Assembly (NCBI RefSeq): GCF_004346685.1 | Contig: NZ_SMCO01000012.1 | Location: 1 to 64,000 of the forward strand | Direction: 5' to 3' | DNA: 64,000 bases | From: Sulfurirhabdus autotrophica | GTDB lineage: Bacteria > Pseudomonadota > Gammaproteobacteria > Burkholderiales > SMCO01 | Shown: positions 27,638 through 36,887 of the stretch, piece after piece | Numbering within the stretch: position 1 is the stretch's first letter | Layout: each line of letters begins with the position of its first letter | Program-made: the position numbers and the translations under genes | Notes under the pieces: model-generated | The model's input: the letters and a program-made list of their open reading frames with translations, nothing else | What the model was told of the DNA's origin: nothing | The model's database searches: none

Positions 27638-29170
27638 ATGCTTCATTCTAGGTCAGTAAAAACCAGATTCTTGGTGTCCGTTGGTTCCAATAGTATCCGA
27701 GGCATGATCGGTTTCGCTTCCGGATTGCTTATTGCGCGTGGTTTGAATCCATCTGGATATGGCGATTTAATGTTCCTTTTGGGTAGTTTTGTCGCCATTC
27801 GGTCGTTGCTGGATATGGGAAGTTCAAGTGCGTTTTACACCTTCATGTCCCGGCATGTCCAAGGACCCAGATTCTATTCATTCTATTTTACTTGGTTGGT
27901 ATTGCAATTTGTAATAACGCTGTTGTTCGTTGCATTGATTATCCCTGATAATATTTTTGCAAGAGTTTGGCTAGGGCATAACCGAGAAATTGTTTTAATT
28001 ACCCTCTTGGCGGCTTTCATGCAACAACAAGTCTGGCAGACGGTTAGTCAGATCGGTGAAAGCATGCGGAAAACTGTAAAGGTGCAATTGCTGAACCTTT
28101 TCATTGCAATATTCTATTTGGCGATGGTTTCATTATTGTTGATTCTGGAGAGTATGTCGATAGAAAACATCCTGTTTTTAATGATTGTCCAATATGTACT
28201 CGCTACGCTATTGGCCTACCAGTTTTTCAGAGAAGATCAAGCTGGGTTCGTTGAAAAAGACGCAACTCTCAAACAAATATTTCAGGAATATTGGGTGTAT
28301 TGCAAGCCCCTGATCGCGCTTTCTCTGGTTAGCTTTTTGTACGATTTCGCTGACAAATGGATGCTTCAAAAATTCGGAGGGTCGACACAGCAAGGTTATT
28401 TCCAGATCGCGAGCCAGTTTTCAACTGTCAGCCTTTTAGCAACAACTTCAATTTTGAGTATCTTTTGGAAGGAAATTTCCAATGCGCTTGCAAAGCACGA
28501 CCACGCTAGGGTCACTATGCTCTACCATAAGGTAAGTAGAGGGCTTGTTATGTTGGGGGCAATTATTACCGGATTATTGCTTCCATGGGCAGAGCAGATT
28601 GTGACGGTTTTCTTAGGACCGTCGTATGTGCAGGCTTGGCCAGTACTAGCGATTATGTTGCTTTACCCAATACATCAATCGATGGGGCAAATTGGTGGAA
28701 CTATGCTTTTGGCTGGTGGGCATACACATAAATATATGGTTGTGAGCATGATGATAATGTTAGTTTCTGTTCCTTTTTCTTACCTGATGCTTGCCCCGGC
28801 TGCTGGGGCGTTGGTTCCTGGTCTAGGGATGGGGGCTGTCGGTATCGCGTCAAAAACTGTGTTATTGAGCATAGTCGCCGTAAATATTCAGGCATTGGTT
28901 ATAGCGCGATACAGCGGATGGAAGTTCGATTGGTTGTATCAGGTGATTGGCATTCCGTTAATGGTTGGATTGGGTTATTTGGCTAAGATGTTTGTGGGAT
29001 TGTTGTGGAACTCAGATGGGACTGGTAATATGACCGACCTGATTATTTCGGTTATGCTTACATTCTTGGTTTACGGTATTTCTGTTACGTTGGTGTTATG
29101 GTTGCTTCCATGGTTGTTCGGTATGGAAAGGGAGGAAATTGAATACCTATTTAGGAAATCTAAATCCTGA
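27638..29170 (+). CDS. Wzx-like oligosaccharide flippase (MOP superfamily)
   Basis: Polytopic inner-membrane protein of 510 residues with about 12-14 hydrophobic helices. The N-terminal SNSIRGMIGFASGLLIARGLNPSGYGDL pattern is typical of polysaccharide exporters of the MOP superfamily, which flip undecaprenyl-linked repeat units. It follows the LIC12162-like gene by 10 bases. A second MOP domain exists in the fusion at 37887-40796, so the cluster has two candidate flippases. Confidence 0.87.
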   Translation: MLHSRSVKTRFLVSVGSNSIRGMIGFASGLLIARGLNPSGYGDLMFLLGSFVAIRSLLDMGSSSAFYTFMSRHVQGPRFYSFYFTWLVLQFVITLLFVALIIPDNIFARVWLGHNREIVLITLLAAFMQQQVWQTVSQIGESMRKTVKVQLLNLFIAIFYLAMVSLLLILESMSIENILFLMIVQYVLATLLAYQFFREDQAGFVEKDATLKQIFQEYWVYCKPLIALSLVSFLYDFADKWMLQKFGGSTQQGYFQIASQFSTVSLLATTSILSIFWKEISNALAKHDHARVTMLYHKVSRGLVMLGAIITGLLLPWAEQIVTVFLGPSYVQAWPVLAIMLLYPIHQSMGQIGGTMLLAGGHTHKYMVVSMMIMLVSVPFSYLMLAPAAGALVPGLGMGAVGIASKTVLLSIVAVNIQALVIARYSGWKFDWLYQVIGIPLMVGLGYLAKMFVGLLWNSDGTGNMTDLIISVMLTFLVYGISVTLVLWLLPWLFGMEREEIEYLFRKSKS

Positions 29171-29338
29171 AGTGGCGGTTTACGTAAGCAGAGGATGGAG
29201 CGGACGAAGAAAAGTCATGCGATTTGATTCAATCCTAAAATAAATGGCTCCAGATATTATCAGGGACGATAAGGCGCTGGCTGAATGTTGGTGCGATTTT
29301 ATGTCCATTCCCAATCCCAAGTTAAGCGCTCAATAAGA

Positions 29339-30100
29339 ATGAATCCAGCCAGCATCTACAGCGATGGAACCTACATAGAGCATAATCCGTCACTTCATCA
29401 GGAAGACAGCGCTTACAAGATGACCTATCTCGAATCTTTGCTAGAGACGATCGAGTGGCCTAAGGGATTGATTCGTATATTAGATGTAGGGGGCGGTGCA
29501 GGAATATTGGGGTGGCTTGTGTGCGAATGGTTTCACCAGCATGGTTATACCGTAGAGTGCTGGGCGCTAGACCTTTCTGAGGAAATGCTGGCTCTGCAGC
29601 GCGCTCATAATCCGTATATTACTGAAACCAGGTTAGGTGGCATGGAACAACTTGGAAATCAAGATTTTGATCTTGCACTGGTTATTGATGTGATTGAGCA
29701 TGTTCCAGAGCACCACCTGTTTTCAGAGGCGCTGAATCGTAGAGCGAAATACATCTTGTATAACATTCCTATAGAGCAAAACCTGTTTGATGTACTCCGC
29801 AATCTGTATATGCGGGGACGTTATTACGCTTTGCAAACAAAATCATTAGGGCATGTACATTTTTTTACTCCGGGCGCTGCCAAAGCCTTTGTCCGCGTTC
29901 ACCATCAGTTGTTGGGAACGCGCTTTTCTCATTTCGCGATGCATCTTCTCACGACAGATCATCCTGCCTATAAGATTCAATTGCAACACCGGTTGCGCTA
30001 TGTAGAGTTGAAATTGTCGGCATGGATTCGCCGTTGGCTATGCAGCTTGGCGCCATGGCTGGTACAAGGTTCGCTTTTCATATTGGCACGCAGGAAATAA
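29339..30100 (+). CDS. Class I SAM-dependent methyltransferase
   Basis: Protein of 252 residues with the SAM motif ILDVGGGAGILGWL near residue 45 and post-I acidic segment LDLSEEMLALQ. LVIDVIEHVPE matches UbiG/methyltransf_11-type proteins. I prefer the ATG at 29339 (MNPASIYSDGTYIEHNP); an in-frame ATG at 29285 would add 18 residues without a domain. The 3' half lacks other known motifs. Probably O- or C-methylates a glycan residue; not known. The next methyltransferase gene starts 7 bases after its stop. Confidence 0.8.
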   Translation: MNPASIYSDGTYIEHNPSLHQEDSAYKMTYLESLLETIEWPKGLIRILDVGGGAGILGWLVCEWFHQHGYTVECWALDLSEEMLALQRAHNPYITETRLGGMEQLGNQDFDLALVIDVIEHVPEHHLFSEALNRRAKYILYNIPIEQNLFDVLRNLYMRGRYYALQTKSLGHVHFFTPGAAKAFVRVHHQLLGTRFSHFAMHLLTTDHPAYKIQLQHRLRYVELKLSAWIRRWLCSLAPWLVQGSLFILARRK

Positions 30101-30107
30101 TGGGACT

Positions 30108-30968
30108 ATGCGACTAACAGATAAGGATTACTGGGAGCGAGTTTATGCGAAGAACTCAGGTGCGCCGGCAATATCTCCGCCACCTGCATCTCGGCGTAGT
30201 AAGGAATGGTTGCGACGTTTGTTGGGGCAATCTTTGATTACTTATTCGGAGCCGTATGACGATTATCTCCTTTGGGACGTTATTTTGCCTTCCTATTTTG
30301 GGGATGCAAAGGGCAAGAGCGCGATCGAGATCGGAAGTGCACCGGGAAACTTTATGGTGAAGTTGGCCGACAAATTTAGTGTGGTTCCCTTTGGTGTTGA
30401 ATATACCGCGGCTGGAACTGCGGCTAACCGTTTGACATTTTCTGAGCATGGCTACAATCCAGAAGGGGTGATTGAAGCTGATGTATTTTCGTCTGATTTT
30501 CAGGCTGCATACCGTGGAAAATTCGATGTGGTTATTTCACGGGGCTTCATTGAACATTTCAGCGATCCGAAAAATGTGTTAGATGCACATCTCTCACTTC
30601 TTAAACAGGGTGGTCTGCTGATTGTATTGATTCCTAATTTGCGCGGTATTTACTGGGCTTGGACTTGGTTGTTCAACCGGAAAGAGCTGCCATTACATAA
30701 CCTTGATATTATGCGAATTAATCATTTTCGCACACTGTTTGATCCTTCTAGTGTCGATACACTGCGCTGTAACTACCTTGGTACCTTTACTTTCTGGTTG
30801 TTCACTGCCGAGTCATCGGCGCTGTTTATGAATAAAGTCTTGCGGGGTATGCACTTGGTTCAGCGAGGTATTAATATAGGGTTTCGATTGCTGTTTGGGC
30901 GAAGAGGATGTGAAACAGCGTGGTTCAGCCCCAATTTGCTTTTTGTGGGGAAAAAATGCAAGGAATGA
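30108..30968 (+). CDS. Class I SAM-dependent methyltransferase
   Basis: Protein of 286 residues with SAM-binding AIEIGSAPGNFMVKLA near residue 73 and VVISRGFIEHFSDPKNVLDAH near 140. The family is the general methyltransf_11/23 type and not closely related to the preceding methyltransferase. A C-terminal hydrophobic stretch (LVQRGINIGFRLLFGR) may attach it to the membrane. Its 3' end overlaps the acyltransferase gene by 13 bases. Confidence 0.8.
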   Translation: MRLTDKDYWERVYAKNSGAPAISPPPASRRSKEWLRRLLGQSLITYSEPYDDYLLWDVILPSYFGDAKGKSAIEIGSAPGNFMVKLADKFSVVPFGVEYTAAGTAANRLTFSEHGYNPEGVIEADVFSSDFQAAYRGKFDVVISRGFIEHFSDPKNVLDAHLSLLKQGGLLIVLIPNLRGIYWAWTWLFNRKELPLHNLDIMRINHFRTLFDPSSVDTLRCNYLGTFTFWLFTAESSALFMNKVLRGMHLVQRGINIGFRLLFGRRGCETAWFSPNLLFVGKKCKE

Positions 30969-31573
30969 CGGCGTGGGGGTGGTTGGCAAAGCTTCTCGAA
31001 ATTCCGGCGCTCTGTCACAATGCAGCACGAAATCTGGATTATCGATCGCGAATGGGTTGGTGTGGGCGAGGTGTACGCTTCAGTACGGGCATCCACATTG
31101 AATATCCAGAATATGTTTGGATTGGTGATGGTGTCTACCTTAATGACCAATGCTGGATCAGTATTATTCCACCCAAATTGGCAGACAGCGCGCCTATACT
31201 TAAAATTGGTGCAGGCACTTATATTGGGCGTTTTGCCACACTTGCATGTATGCAGCGGGTTGAGTTGGGCGAAAGGGTTTTGATTTCGGATCGTGTGTTT
31301 ATAGGGGATGCCATGCACGGATTCCAACGACTTGATTTGCAGATTGCTGATCAGCCAATGGTTTCCCCTGGGCCTGTATTTATTGGTGATGGAACGTGGA
31401 TTGGTATTGGTGCGTCGATCTTGCCAAATGTTCGGATTGGCCGGCATTGTGTAATTGGGGCTAACGCGGTAGTAACGAGAGATGTTCCGGATTTTCATGT
31501 GGCAGCGGGAGTTCCAGCACGTATTCTGCGTAAAATTGATGAGCATGCAACGTCCGCTGATTGTTTTCCTTGA
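30956..31573 (+). CDS. Hexapeptide-repeat acyltransferase (WbbJ/CatB-like)
   Basis: Left-handed beta-helix O-acetyltransferase of 205 residues. Repeats of the [LIV]-G-x4 type run from about residue 55 to 175 (IGDGVYLNDQCWIS, IGAGTYIGRFATL, IGDGTWIGIGASI, IGRHCVIGANAVV). The active-site histidine is in GDAMHGFQR. I used the ATG at 30956 with GGGGA four bases upstream, inside the previous gene; a GTG at 30920 is less likely. It probably acetylates a sugar of the surface glycan. Confidence 0.83.
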   Translation: MQGMTAWGWLAKLLEIPALCHNAARNLDYRSRMGWCGRGVRFSTGIHIEYPEYVWIGDGVYLNDQCWISIIPPKLADSAPILKIGAGTYIGRFATLACMQRVELGERVLISDRVFIGDAMHGFQRLDLQIADQPMVSPGPVFIGDGTWIGIGASILPNVRIGRHCVIGANAVVTRDVPDFHVAAGVPARILRKIDEHATSADCFP

Positions 31574-32750
31574 AAGCTATGTTGCGGGCGGCGCCGATCA
31601 GGTTGTGGCGTCTCTTCTGCCATATCTCGTTAAGCGAAGACCGATAGAGGTCTTCGTGAATGCGCGTAGTGATACTTCGGTGTTGCTTGCTAAGCCATTG
31701 CCCCCAGGAGTGGGCCTGCACTATTATGCTTGGCCAAATATTGCTGAATGGGCTAATTGGTCCCGGCAGGCGGGTACCAGTTGGGGGCGCCTTTGGCGAC
31801 AATTTTTAACGTTGAGTTTACGTTATCCATGGCTGATGTTTCTTACTGTTCTTCTTTTTTTTCGATTAAGAGCGTTAGCCCCATGTGCCGTCTGGGTAAA
31901 TAACGGAGGTTATCCGGGTGGGGACACTTGTCGTGTTGCAACAGTTGCTGCGGGTTGGTTGCGCAATTGTCGTGTTATACATGTGGTACATAGTATGGCG
32001 CAATCACCCCGGATTCTGGTAAGACCATTTGAGTGGTTGCTGGATCGTCTCGTGGATAGATCGGCTACGGTTGTGGCTGTATCAAATGCCGTGGCACGAT
32101 CGCTGACTGATGTGCGCGACATTCGCCAAGTACCGATGGTGATTTACAACGGCCTCAATGATAGCTTCCCAACACCCCCTCCGCCCGCGGTTGGGCCAAT
32201 TCTTCGTGTGTTGCAGGTGGGCTATCTGGATAGCAATAAAAATCAAGCCCTCTCAATAAGTGCTTTAGGGATGTTAAAGCAGAATGGTATTAGATCCATT
32301 GAGTTGTTGCTGGTGGGAAAGGAAGTGGAGCTTGGCTTCCAAGCAGAACTGGAGGCTTTGGCCGAGAGGTTGGGGGTTTCAAATCAAATTCGATTTTCTG
32401 GATTCGTTAAGAATGTTGATCCTTTTTACACCGCTTGTGATGTGGTAGTGTTGACCTCAAAAGTCGAGGGTTTGCCAATGTGTTTGATCGAGGCAATGCG
32501 TGCGGGACGGGCGGTGGTATCGACTCGGGTTGGCGGCGTGCCTGAACTCGTGGTTGAAGGAGAGACCGGTTGGCTGCTGTGTAGCTCCGGTTCTGAAGAA
32601 TTGGCCCAGATTTTTCGGCACTTGCTGGAAAGGAAGGAAATTTTGATATTGGCAGGGGCGGCAGCACGGCTGAGGTTTATGGCTGAATTTCAACTCTCAC
32701 GCCAAGTTTCTGAATATGCGAATCTACTAGGGATTTCTGCAGAAGCATAG
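31539..32750 (+). CDS. Family-4 glycosyltransferase
   Basis: Retaining GT-B glycosyltransferase of 403 residues. The N-terminal VFLESYVAGGADQVV loop binds the acceptor; the C-terminal domain has VLQVGYLDSNKNQ and the nucleotide-sugar EX7E motif in TSKVEGLPMCLIEAMRAGRAVVST. It overlaps the acyltransferase gene by 35 bases; ATG codons at 31539 and 31545 are both possible starts. The sugar it transfers is unknown. Confidence 0.87.
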   Translation: MSMQRPLIVFLESYVAGGADQVVASLLPYLVKRRPIEVFVNARSDTSVLLAKPLPPGVGLHYYAWPNIAEWANWSRQAGTSWGRLWRQFLTLSLRYPWLMFLTVLLFFRLRALAPCAVWVNNGGYPGGDTCRVATVAAGWLRNCRVIHVVHSMAQSPRILVRPFEWLLDRLVDRSATVVAVSNAVARSLTDVRDIRQVPMVIYNGLNDSFPTPPPPAVGPILRVLQVGYLDSNKNQALSISALGMLKQNGIRSIELLLVGKEVELGFQAELEALAERLGVSNQIRFSGFVKNVDPFYTACDVVVLTSKVEGLPMCLIEAMRAGRAVVSTRVGGVPELVVEGETGWLLCSSGSEELAQIFRHLLERKEILILAGAAARLRFMAEFQLSRQVSEYANLLGISAEA

Positions 32751-32788
32751 CAGGAAGCTAGTCGATTTTGAATAATACTTAAGGTGAC

Positions 32789-33568
32789 ATGCTTATGAAA
32801 GTCGTGATTCTGTGTGGCGGCTACGGAACTCGGATTCGAGACGTTGCAGATAATATTCCCAAGCCAATGATTCCAATTGGGCGCTATCCAATTTTGTGGC
32901 ACATCATGAAATATTACGCAAGCTTTGGGCATCAGGATTTTGTGTTATGTCTTGGCTATAAAAGTCAGGTGATCAAGGATTTTTTTCTGAATTATGAGGC
33001 TCACACCAAGGACTTCACAATAGAACTAGGCAAGCGAGAGAAAATTGAATTTCATACTGATCATGATGAATCTGATTGGCGAGTAACGCTAGCCGATACG
33101 GGTATGGAAGCAATGACTGGAGCGCGTATCGCGCGAATTCGGAAATATGTTGGTGATGAAGATTTTATGCTGACTTACGGCGATGGTGTGGGAGATATTG
33201 ACGTTGAGGCTTTACTGGCTTTCCACCGTTCGCATGGAAAAACACTGACGGTATCTGGAGTGCGTCCACCAGGCCGATTTGGAGAGTTGGTCAGCGATAT
33301 GGGGCAGGTGGTAGAGTTTAACGAAAAACCCCAGGCAACAGGAGGGAGGATTTCCGGCGGATACTTTGTTGCAACGCCTAAATTGTTTGATTATCTGGAT
33401 GATGCTGAAGATCTGGTGTTTGAGCAGGAGCCCATGCGTAAACTGGTGGCTGATGGTGAGTTGATGGTGTTTGAGCATGATGGTTTTTGGCAACCAATGG
33501 ACACAAGTCGTGAGTATCAATTGCTTAACGCGCTATATGAGCAGGGAAAAGCGCCGTGGGTGAAATGA
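32789..33568 (+). CDS. rfbF: Glucose-1-phosphate cytidylyltransferase RfbF (DdhA)
   Basis: First step of CDP-6-deoxyhexose synthesis: CTP plus glucose-1-phosphate to CDP-glucose. The 259 residues include LCGGYGTRIRDV near the start, IPKPMIPIG and the metal-binding TYGDGVGDID near 132. Length and motifs match the DdhA family. AAGG lies upstream of the ATG; a second ATG two codons in is possible. The last bases overlap rfbG. Confidence 0.95.
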   Translation: MLMKVVILCGGYGTRIRDVADNIPKPMIPIGRYPILWHIMKYYASFGHQDFVLCLGYKSQVIKDFFLNYEAHTKDFTIELGKREKIEFHTDHDESDWRVTLADTGMEAMTGARIARIRKYVGDEDFMLTYGDGVGDIDVEALLAFHRSHGKTLTVSGVRPPGRFGELVSDMGQVVEFNEKPQATGGRISGGYFVATPKLFDYLDDAEDLVFEQEPMRKLVADGELMVFEHDGFWQPMDTSREYQLLNALYEQGKAPWVK

Positions 33569-34638
33569 TGGCTACGGAGTTCCTGTCTGTTTTTGCCGGT
33601 CGCCGCGTGATGGTAACCGGACATACCGGTTTTAAAGGCTCATGGTTGGCTTTCCTGCTCAACGAGATCGGTGCGGAAGTATTGGGGTATGCGCTCCCCG
33701 CAGAACAAAAGGAGAGTCATTTTGTAGTCTTGGCGTTGGACAAGTCAATTCGACACGTCGAAGGTGATGTGCGCGATGGGACGAAGCTCACGGAAACTAT
33801 GGCTGGTTTCCAGCCTGAGTTCGTATTTCATTTGGCTGCTCAAGCTTTGGTGAGGCCATCCTATACGGATCCAAAAGCAACATTTGAGACAAATGTGATG
33901 GGTTCAGTGAATCTGCTGGAAGCTGTGCGCCAGTGTGAATCAGTTCGTTCTCTGGTTTATATTACCTCTGACAAATGCTACGAAAACCTGGAATGGGTGT
34001 GGGGGTATCGGGAGAATGACCGATTGGGAGGGTACGATCCTTATAGTGCCTCGAAAGCCGCAGCAGAAATTGCCTTCTCGGCCTATGCGCGCTCCTTTTT
34101 TGCCCATCGTCCTGAATTAGGTGCCGCAACGGCACGGGCCGGCAATGTGATCGGAGGTGGCGATTGGGCATTGGATCGGATTGTGCCAGATTGTATCCGC
34201 GCTATTGGTTTGGGTAAGCCAGTTGTGTTGCGCAACCCCAAGGCTACTCGGCCATGGCAGCATGTCCTAGAGCCACTTGCCGGTTATCTGTTGCTTGCAA
34301 TGCGCTTGCGGGAGCAACCATTGACTTATTCAAGTGCCTGGAACTTTGGCCCACCTTCCAGTGAAGTGCGGACCGTGTTACAAGTGGCGGAGCAAATTGT
34401 AAGTCGTATCGGGCGTGGAAGTGTCGTTATTGAACCCAGCGAGGTAAAATTGCATGAAGCAAATTTACTGCAACTTAATTGTGACAAGGCGCACCGATTG
34501 CTTGGTTGGAAACCACGCTGGAACGTAGAAAAAACGCTGGAAGCAACTGCTGACTGGTATAAGGCGGTGATGGATGGTGCTGAGGTTGCTATGGTTACCC
34601 GCCAACAATTGCGAGATTATTTTCCGGAGCTAAAATGA
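33565..34638 (+). CDS. rfbG: CDP-glucose 4,6-dehydratase RfbG (DdhB)
   Basis: SDR of 357 residues converting CDP-glucose to CDP-4-keto-6-deoxyglucose. The diagnostic VTGHTGFKGSWLAFLL is at about 17-32, ITSDKCYEN gives the catalytic Thr/Asp/Lys, and [10 protein letters not shown] the Tyr-x3-Lys. The ATG at 33565 overlaps the rfbF stop; ATG at 33568 is equally possible and a GTG lies at 33556. No rfbH (3-dehydrase) follows, so the route keeps the 3-hydroxyl and does not lead to paratose, abequose or ascarylose. Confidence 0.95.
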   Translation: MMATEFLSVFAGRRVMVTGHTGFKGSWLAFLLNEIGAEVLGYALPAEQKESHFVVLALDKSIRHVEGDVRDGTKLTETMAGFQPEFVFHLAAQALVRPSYTDPKATFETNVMGSVNLLEAVRQCESVRSLVYITSDKCYENLEWVWGYRENDRLGGYDPYSASKAAAEIAFSAYARSFFAHRPELGAATARAGNVIGGGDWALDRIVPDCIRAIGLGKPVVLRNPKATRPWQHVLEPLAGYLLLAMRLREQPLTYSSAWNFGPPSSEVRTVLQVAEQIVSRIGRGSVVIEPSEVKLHEANLLQLNCDKAHRLLGWKPRWNVEKTLEATADWYKAVMDGAEVAMVTRQQLRDYFPELK

Positions 34639-35084
34639 TTGATGGTGTAATTATTTCCCCCCTACGGCAGATGCTTGATGAGCGAGGCAAGGTCATGCAT
34701 ATGTTCAAGGTTGGCGATCCAGCCTTTCAGCAGTTTGGTGAGATTTATTTTTCCTGCGTATACCCTGAGGCTATAAAGGGTTGGCATATTCACAAGGAAA
34801 TGACTCTTAATTATGCTGTGCCACACGGGCATATTAAATTCGTGCTTTACGACGATCGACCAGAAAGTCCAACTCGTGGTGAAGTGCAGGAGATTTTTAT
34901 GGGGTCGGACAATTATTGTTTAGTGACTGTGCCCCCCATGGTGTGGAACGGATTCAAGGGCATCGGAATGGAGATGGCCATTGTAGCAAATTGTGCCAGC
35001 ATTCCCCATTCACCGGACGAAATTGATCGTCGTGATCCTTTTGATCCGGCTATTCCATATGACTGGGCAATCAAGCACCGATGA
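34635..35084 (+). CDS. RmlC-like sugar-nucleotide epimerase
   Basis: Cupin-fold protein of 149 residues, shorter than RfbC (180). The segment EIYFSCVYPEAIKGWHIHKEMTLNYAV contains the catalytic histidine region and PPMVWNGFKGIG the second metal/substrate loop. In this position it most likely epimerises CDP-4-keto-6-deoxyglucose at C3 and/or C5 before reduction. It overlaps both rfbG (ATGA) and the SDR that follows, so four coupled genes form one pathway. The final sugar cannot be named from sequence. Confidence 0.82.
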   Translation: MIDGVIISPLRQMLDERGKVMHMFKVGDPAFQQFGEIYFSCVYPEAIKGWHIHKEMTLNYAVPHGHIKFVLYDDRPESPTRGEVQEIFMGSDNYCLVTVPPMVWNGFKGIGMEMAIVANCASIPHSPDEIDRRDPFDPAIPYDWAIKHR

Positions 35085-36043
35085 GTGGAACTGTTCTTTT
35101 AACCGGGGCTATGGGGTATGTGGGTGGGCGCATCGCCCAAACATTGGCTGAAAAAAACAGTGGAACGCTTCGCATGGCAAGTCGTACCCCTCCCATTCAT
35201 CGTCCGGTTTGGCTGGCGCGTGGTGAGATGGTGGCTTTGGATTTGTTCAGTGATGAAGATTTGCAAAAGGCATGCAGTGGTGTCAACTGTATAGTGCATT
35301 TTGCAGCTATGAACGAGATTGATTGTGCACAGTATCCTCAGCAAGCGCTTCAGGTAAATGGGTTGGGTACGCTTAGACTGCTACAAGCCGCAATAAGCGC
35401 TGGAGTGGAACGATTTATTTATTTTTCAACTGCCCACGTATACGGTGCGCCATTAGTGGGAGATATTGATGAAGAGCTTTTGCCTAGGCCAATTCATCCG
35501 TATGCGATCACTCACAGAGTTGCTGAAGACTTTGTTTTGGCCGCTCATGATTGTGGTGATTTAACGGGTATTGTGGTAAGGCTTTCAAATGGGCTGGGCG
35601 CTCCAACTCACCCTGAGGTAAACCGATGGACCTTGATTGGAAATGATCTTTGTCGCCAAGCCGTTCAAAATAAAGAACTGACATTACGTTCGAGTGGTTT
35701 GCAATGGCGTGATTTTGTCACTATGACAGACGTAGGCAGGGCTGTGCTGCATTTGATGGGTCTTTCTAAATCAGCGTGTGGTAATGGTTTGTTCAATCTT
35801 GGCGGCGCAAACTCAATGCGTATAATTGATTTAGCAACCCATATTGCTGAGCGCTGTGGTGAAGTGCTCGGGTATGTTCCACCTATCACAAGACCTCAGC
35901 CCAATTTCAGTGAAAAGGATATTGGGTTAACTTACCGAATGGATAAATTGCTTTCAACTGGTTTCAAATTAAGTGGCAATTTTGATGAGGAAGTCGATGC
36001 GACCCTCCGTTTGTGTAATCAGTATTTTGGCGGAGCTAGGTGA
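35081..36043 (+). CDS. NAD-dependent SDR, probable CDP-4-keto-6-deoxyhexose reductase
   Basis: Extended SDR of 320 residues. The NAD motif GAMGYVGGRIAQTL is at 9-22, and FSTAHVYG near 115 is the serine region. The catalytic motif reads Y141-A-I-T-H145, with histidine in place of the usual lysine. It ends the set rfbF, rfbG, epimerase, reductase and should reduce the 4-keto group to give a CDP-6-deoxyhexose. An epimerase or lyase role is possible instead. The gene overlaps the upstream epimerase by four bases. Confidence 0.8.
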   Translation: MSGTVLLTGAMGYVGGRIAQTLAEKNSGTLRMASRTPPIHRPVWLARGEMVALDLFSDEDLQKACSGVNCIVHFAAMNEIDCAQYPQQALQVNGLGTLRLLQAAISAGVERFIYFSTAHVYGAPLVGDIDEELLPRPIHPYAITHRVAEDFVLAAHDCGDLTGIVVRLSNGLGAPTHPEVNRWTLIGNDLCRQAVQNKELTLRSSGLQWRDFVTMTDVGRAVLHLMGLSKSACGNGLFNLGGANSMRIIDLATHIAERCGEVLGYVPPITRPQPNFSEKDIGLTYRMDKLLSTGFKLSGNFDEEVDATLRLCNQYFGGAR

Positions 36044-36074
36044 CTTCGAGTGATCGATCTCAAGGGGATTTTGT

Positions 36075-36857
36075 TTGATTAACGAAGCACCTTTGGTTTC
36101 TGTCGTCATTCCTACCTATAATCGGGTAGGGCTGCTGCGCGAGACAATCGGGTCAATTCTGTCTCAGACGCTTCAAGATTTCGAGATTATTATTGTTGAT
36201 AACATGTCCATTGATGGAACAGAGGACTATGCTTCACATCTTGATGACTCCAGAATAAGATACTTCAGAAACCCCAATAATGGGGTGATCGCTGTAAATC
36301 GCAATTTGGGGATTAGGCATGCCAAAGGTAAATACCTGGCTTTCTGTGATGATGATGATCTTTGGATGCCAGAAAAGCTTCAGCGCCAAATAGATGTTAT
36401 GGAGAACAATGTCGATATTGGACTCTGTTATACCAATGGTTATTCATTTCGAGAAAACGATGTTATACATACTCGGCTGGCTAGAAAAAGGGTATTTAGT
36501 GAACATTTTCGTCATTTGCTATGGGAAAACTGCATTCCCAGTTCAAGCGTTCTAGTCAGAAAAGTAATTTTTGAAGAAACTGGCCTTATAGATGAGAACA
36601 TAGAATTAGTCGCTGTAGAGGATTACGAGATGTGGCTAAGAATTGCCTATATCTCGAAATTGGCCTATGTGGATGAGGCTTTAATCAAATACAGGTTTCA
36701 TAATAATATTTCATCAGGACTTGCCAATATAGCATTAAAAAATGTTCGTGCGATAAAGGGCTTAGGGGAAAAGCTGGGAATTAACAGCTTATTAATACTG
36801 AGATCGATTTTGCATCAATATGCGAAGTATATTTATTTTCGCTTAACCGGTAGGTAG
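36075..36857 (+). CDS. Family-2 glycosyltransferase
   Basis: GT-A glycosyltransferase of 260 residues. PLVSVVIPTYNRVGLLRETI at the start, DNMSIDGTED, and the DXD-like FCDDDDLWMPEKL near residue 95 are all present. EDYEMWLRIA near 190 is the usual catalytic-base region. The start is ATT-adjacent and not certain: TTG at 36075 is the only codon that keeps the full N-terminal strand. It is AT-rich like the genes after it. Acceptor and donor unknown. Confidence 0.86.
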   Translation: MINEAPLVSVVIPTYNRVGLLRETIGSILSQTLQDFEIIIVDNMSIDGTEDYASHLDDSRIRYFRNPNNGVIAVNRNLGIRHAKGKYLAFCDDDDLWMPEKLQRQIDVMENNVDIGLCYTNGYSFRENDVIHTRLARKRVFSEHFRHLLWENCIPSSSVLVRKVIFEETGLIDENIELVAVEDYEMWLRIAYISKLAYVDEALIKYRFHNNISSGLANIALKNVRAIKGLGEKLGINSLLILRSILHQYAKYIYFRLTGR

Positions 36858-36887
36858 TCGTGTCTCAAACCCCCAACTCCTTTTCTT

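Noticed and set aside
30860-31546. 228-codon minus-strand open frame
   Set aside because: Antisense to the hexapeptide-repeat acyltransferase; its length follows from the repeated codons there.
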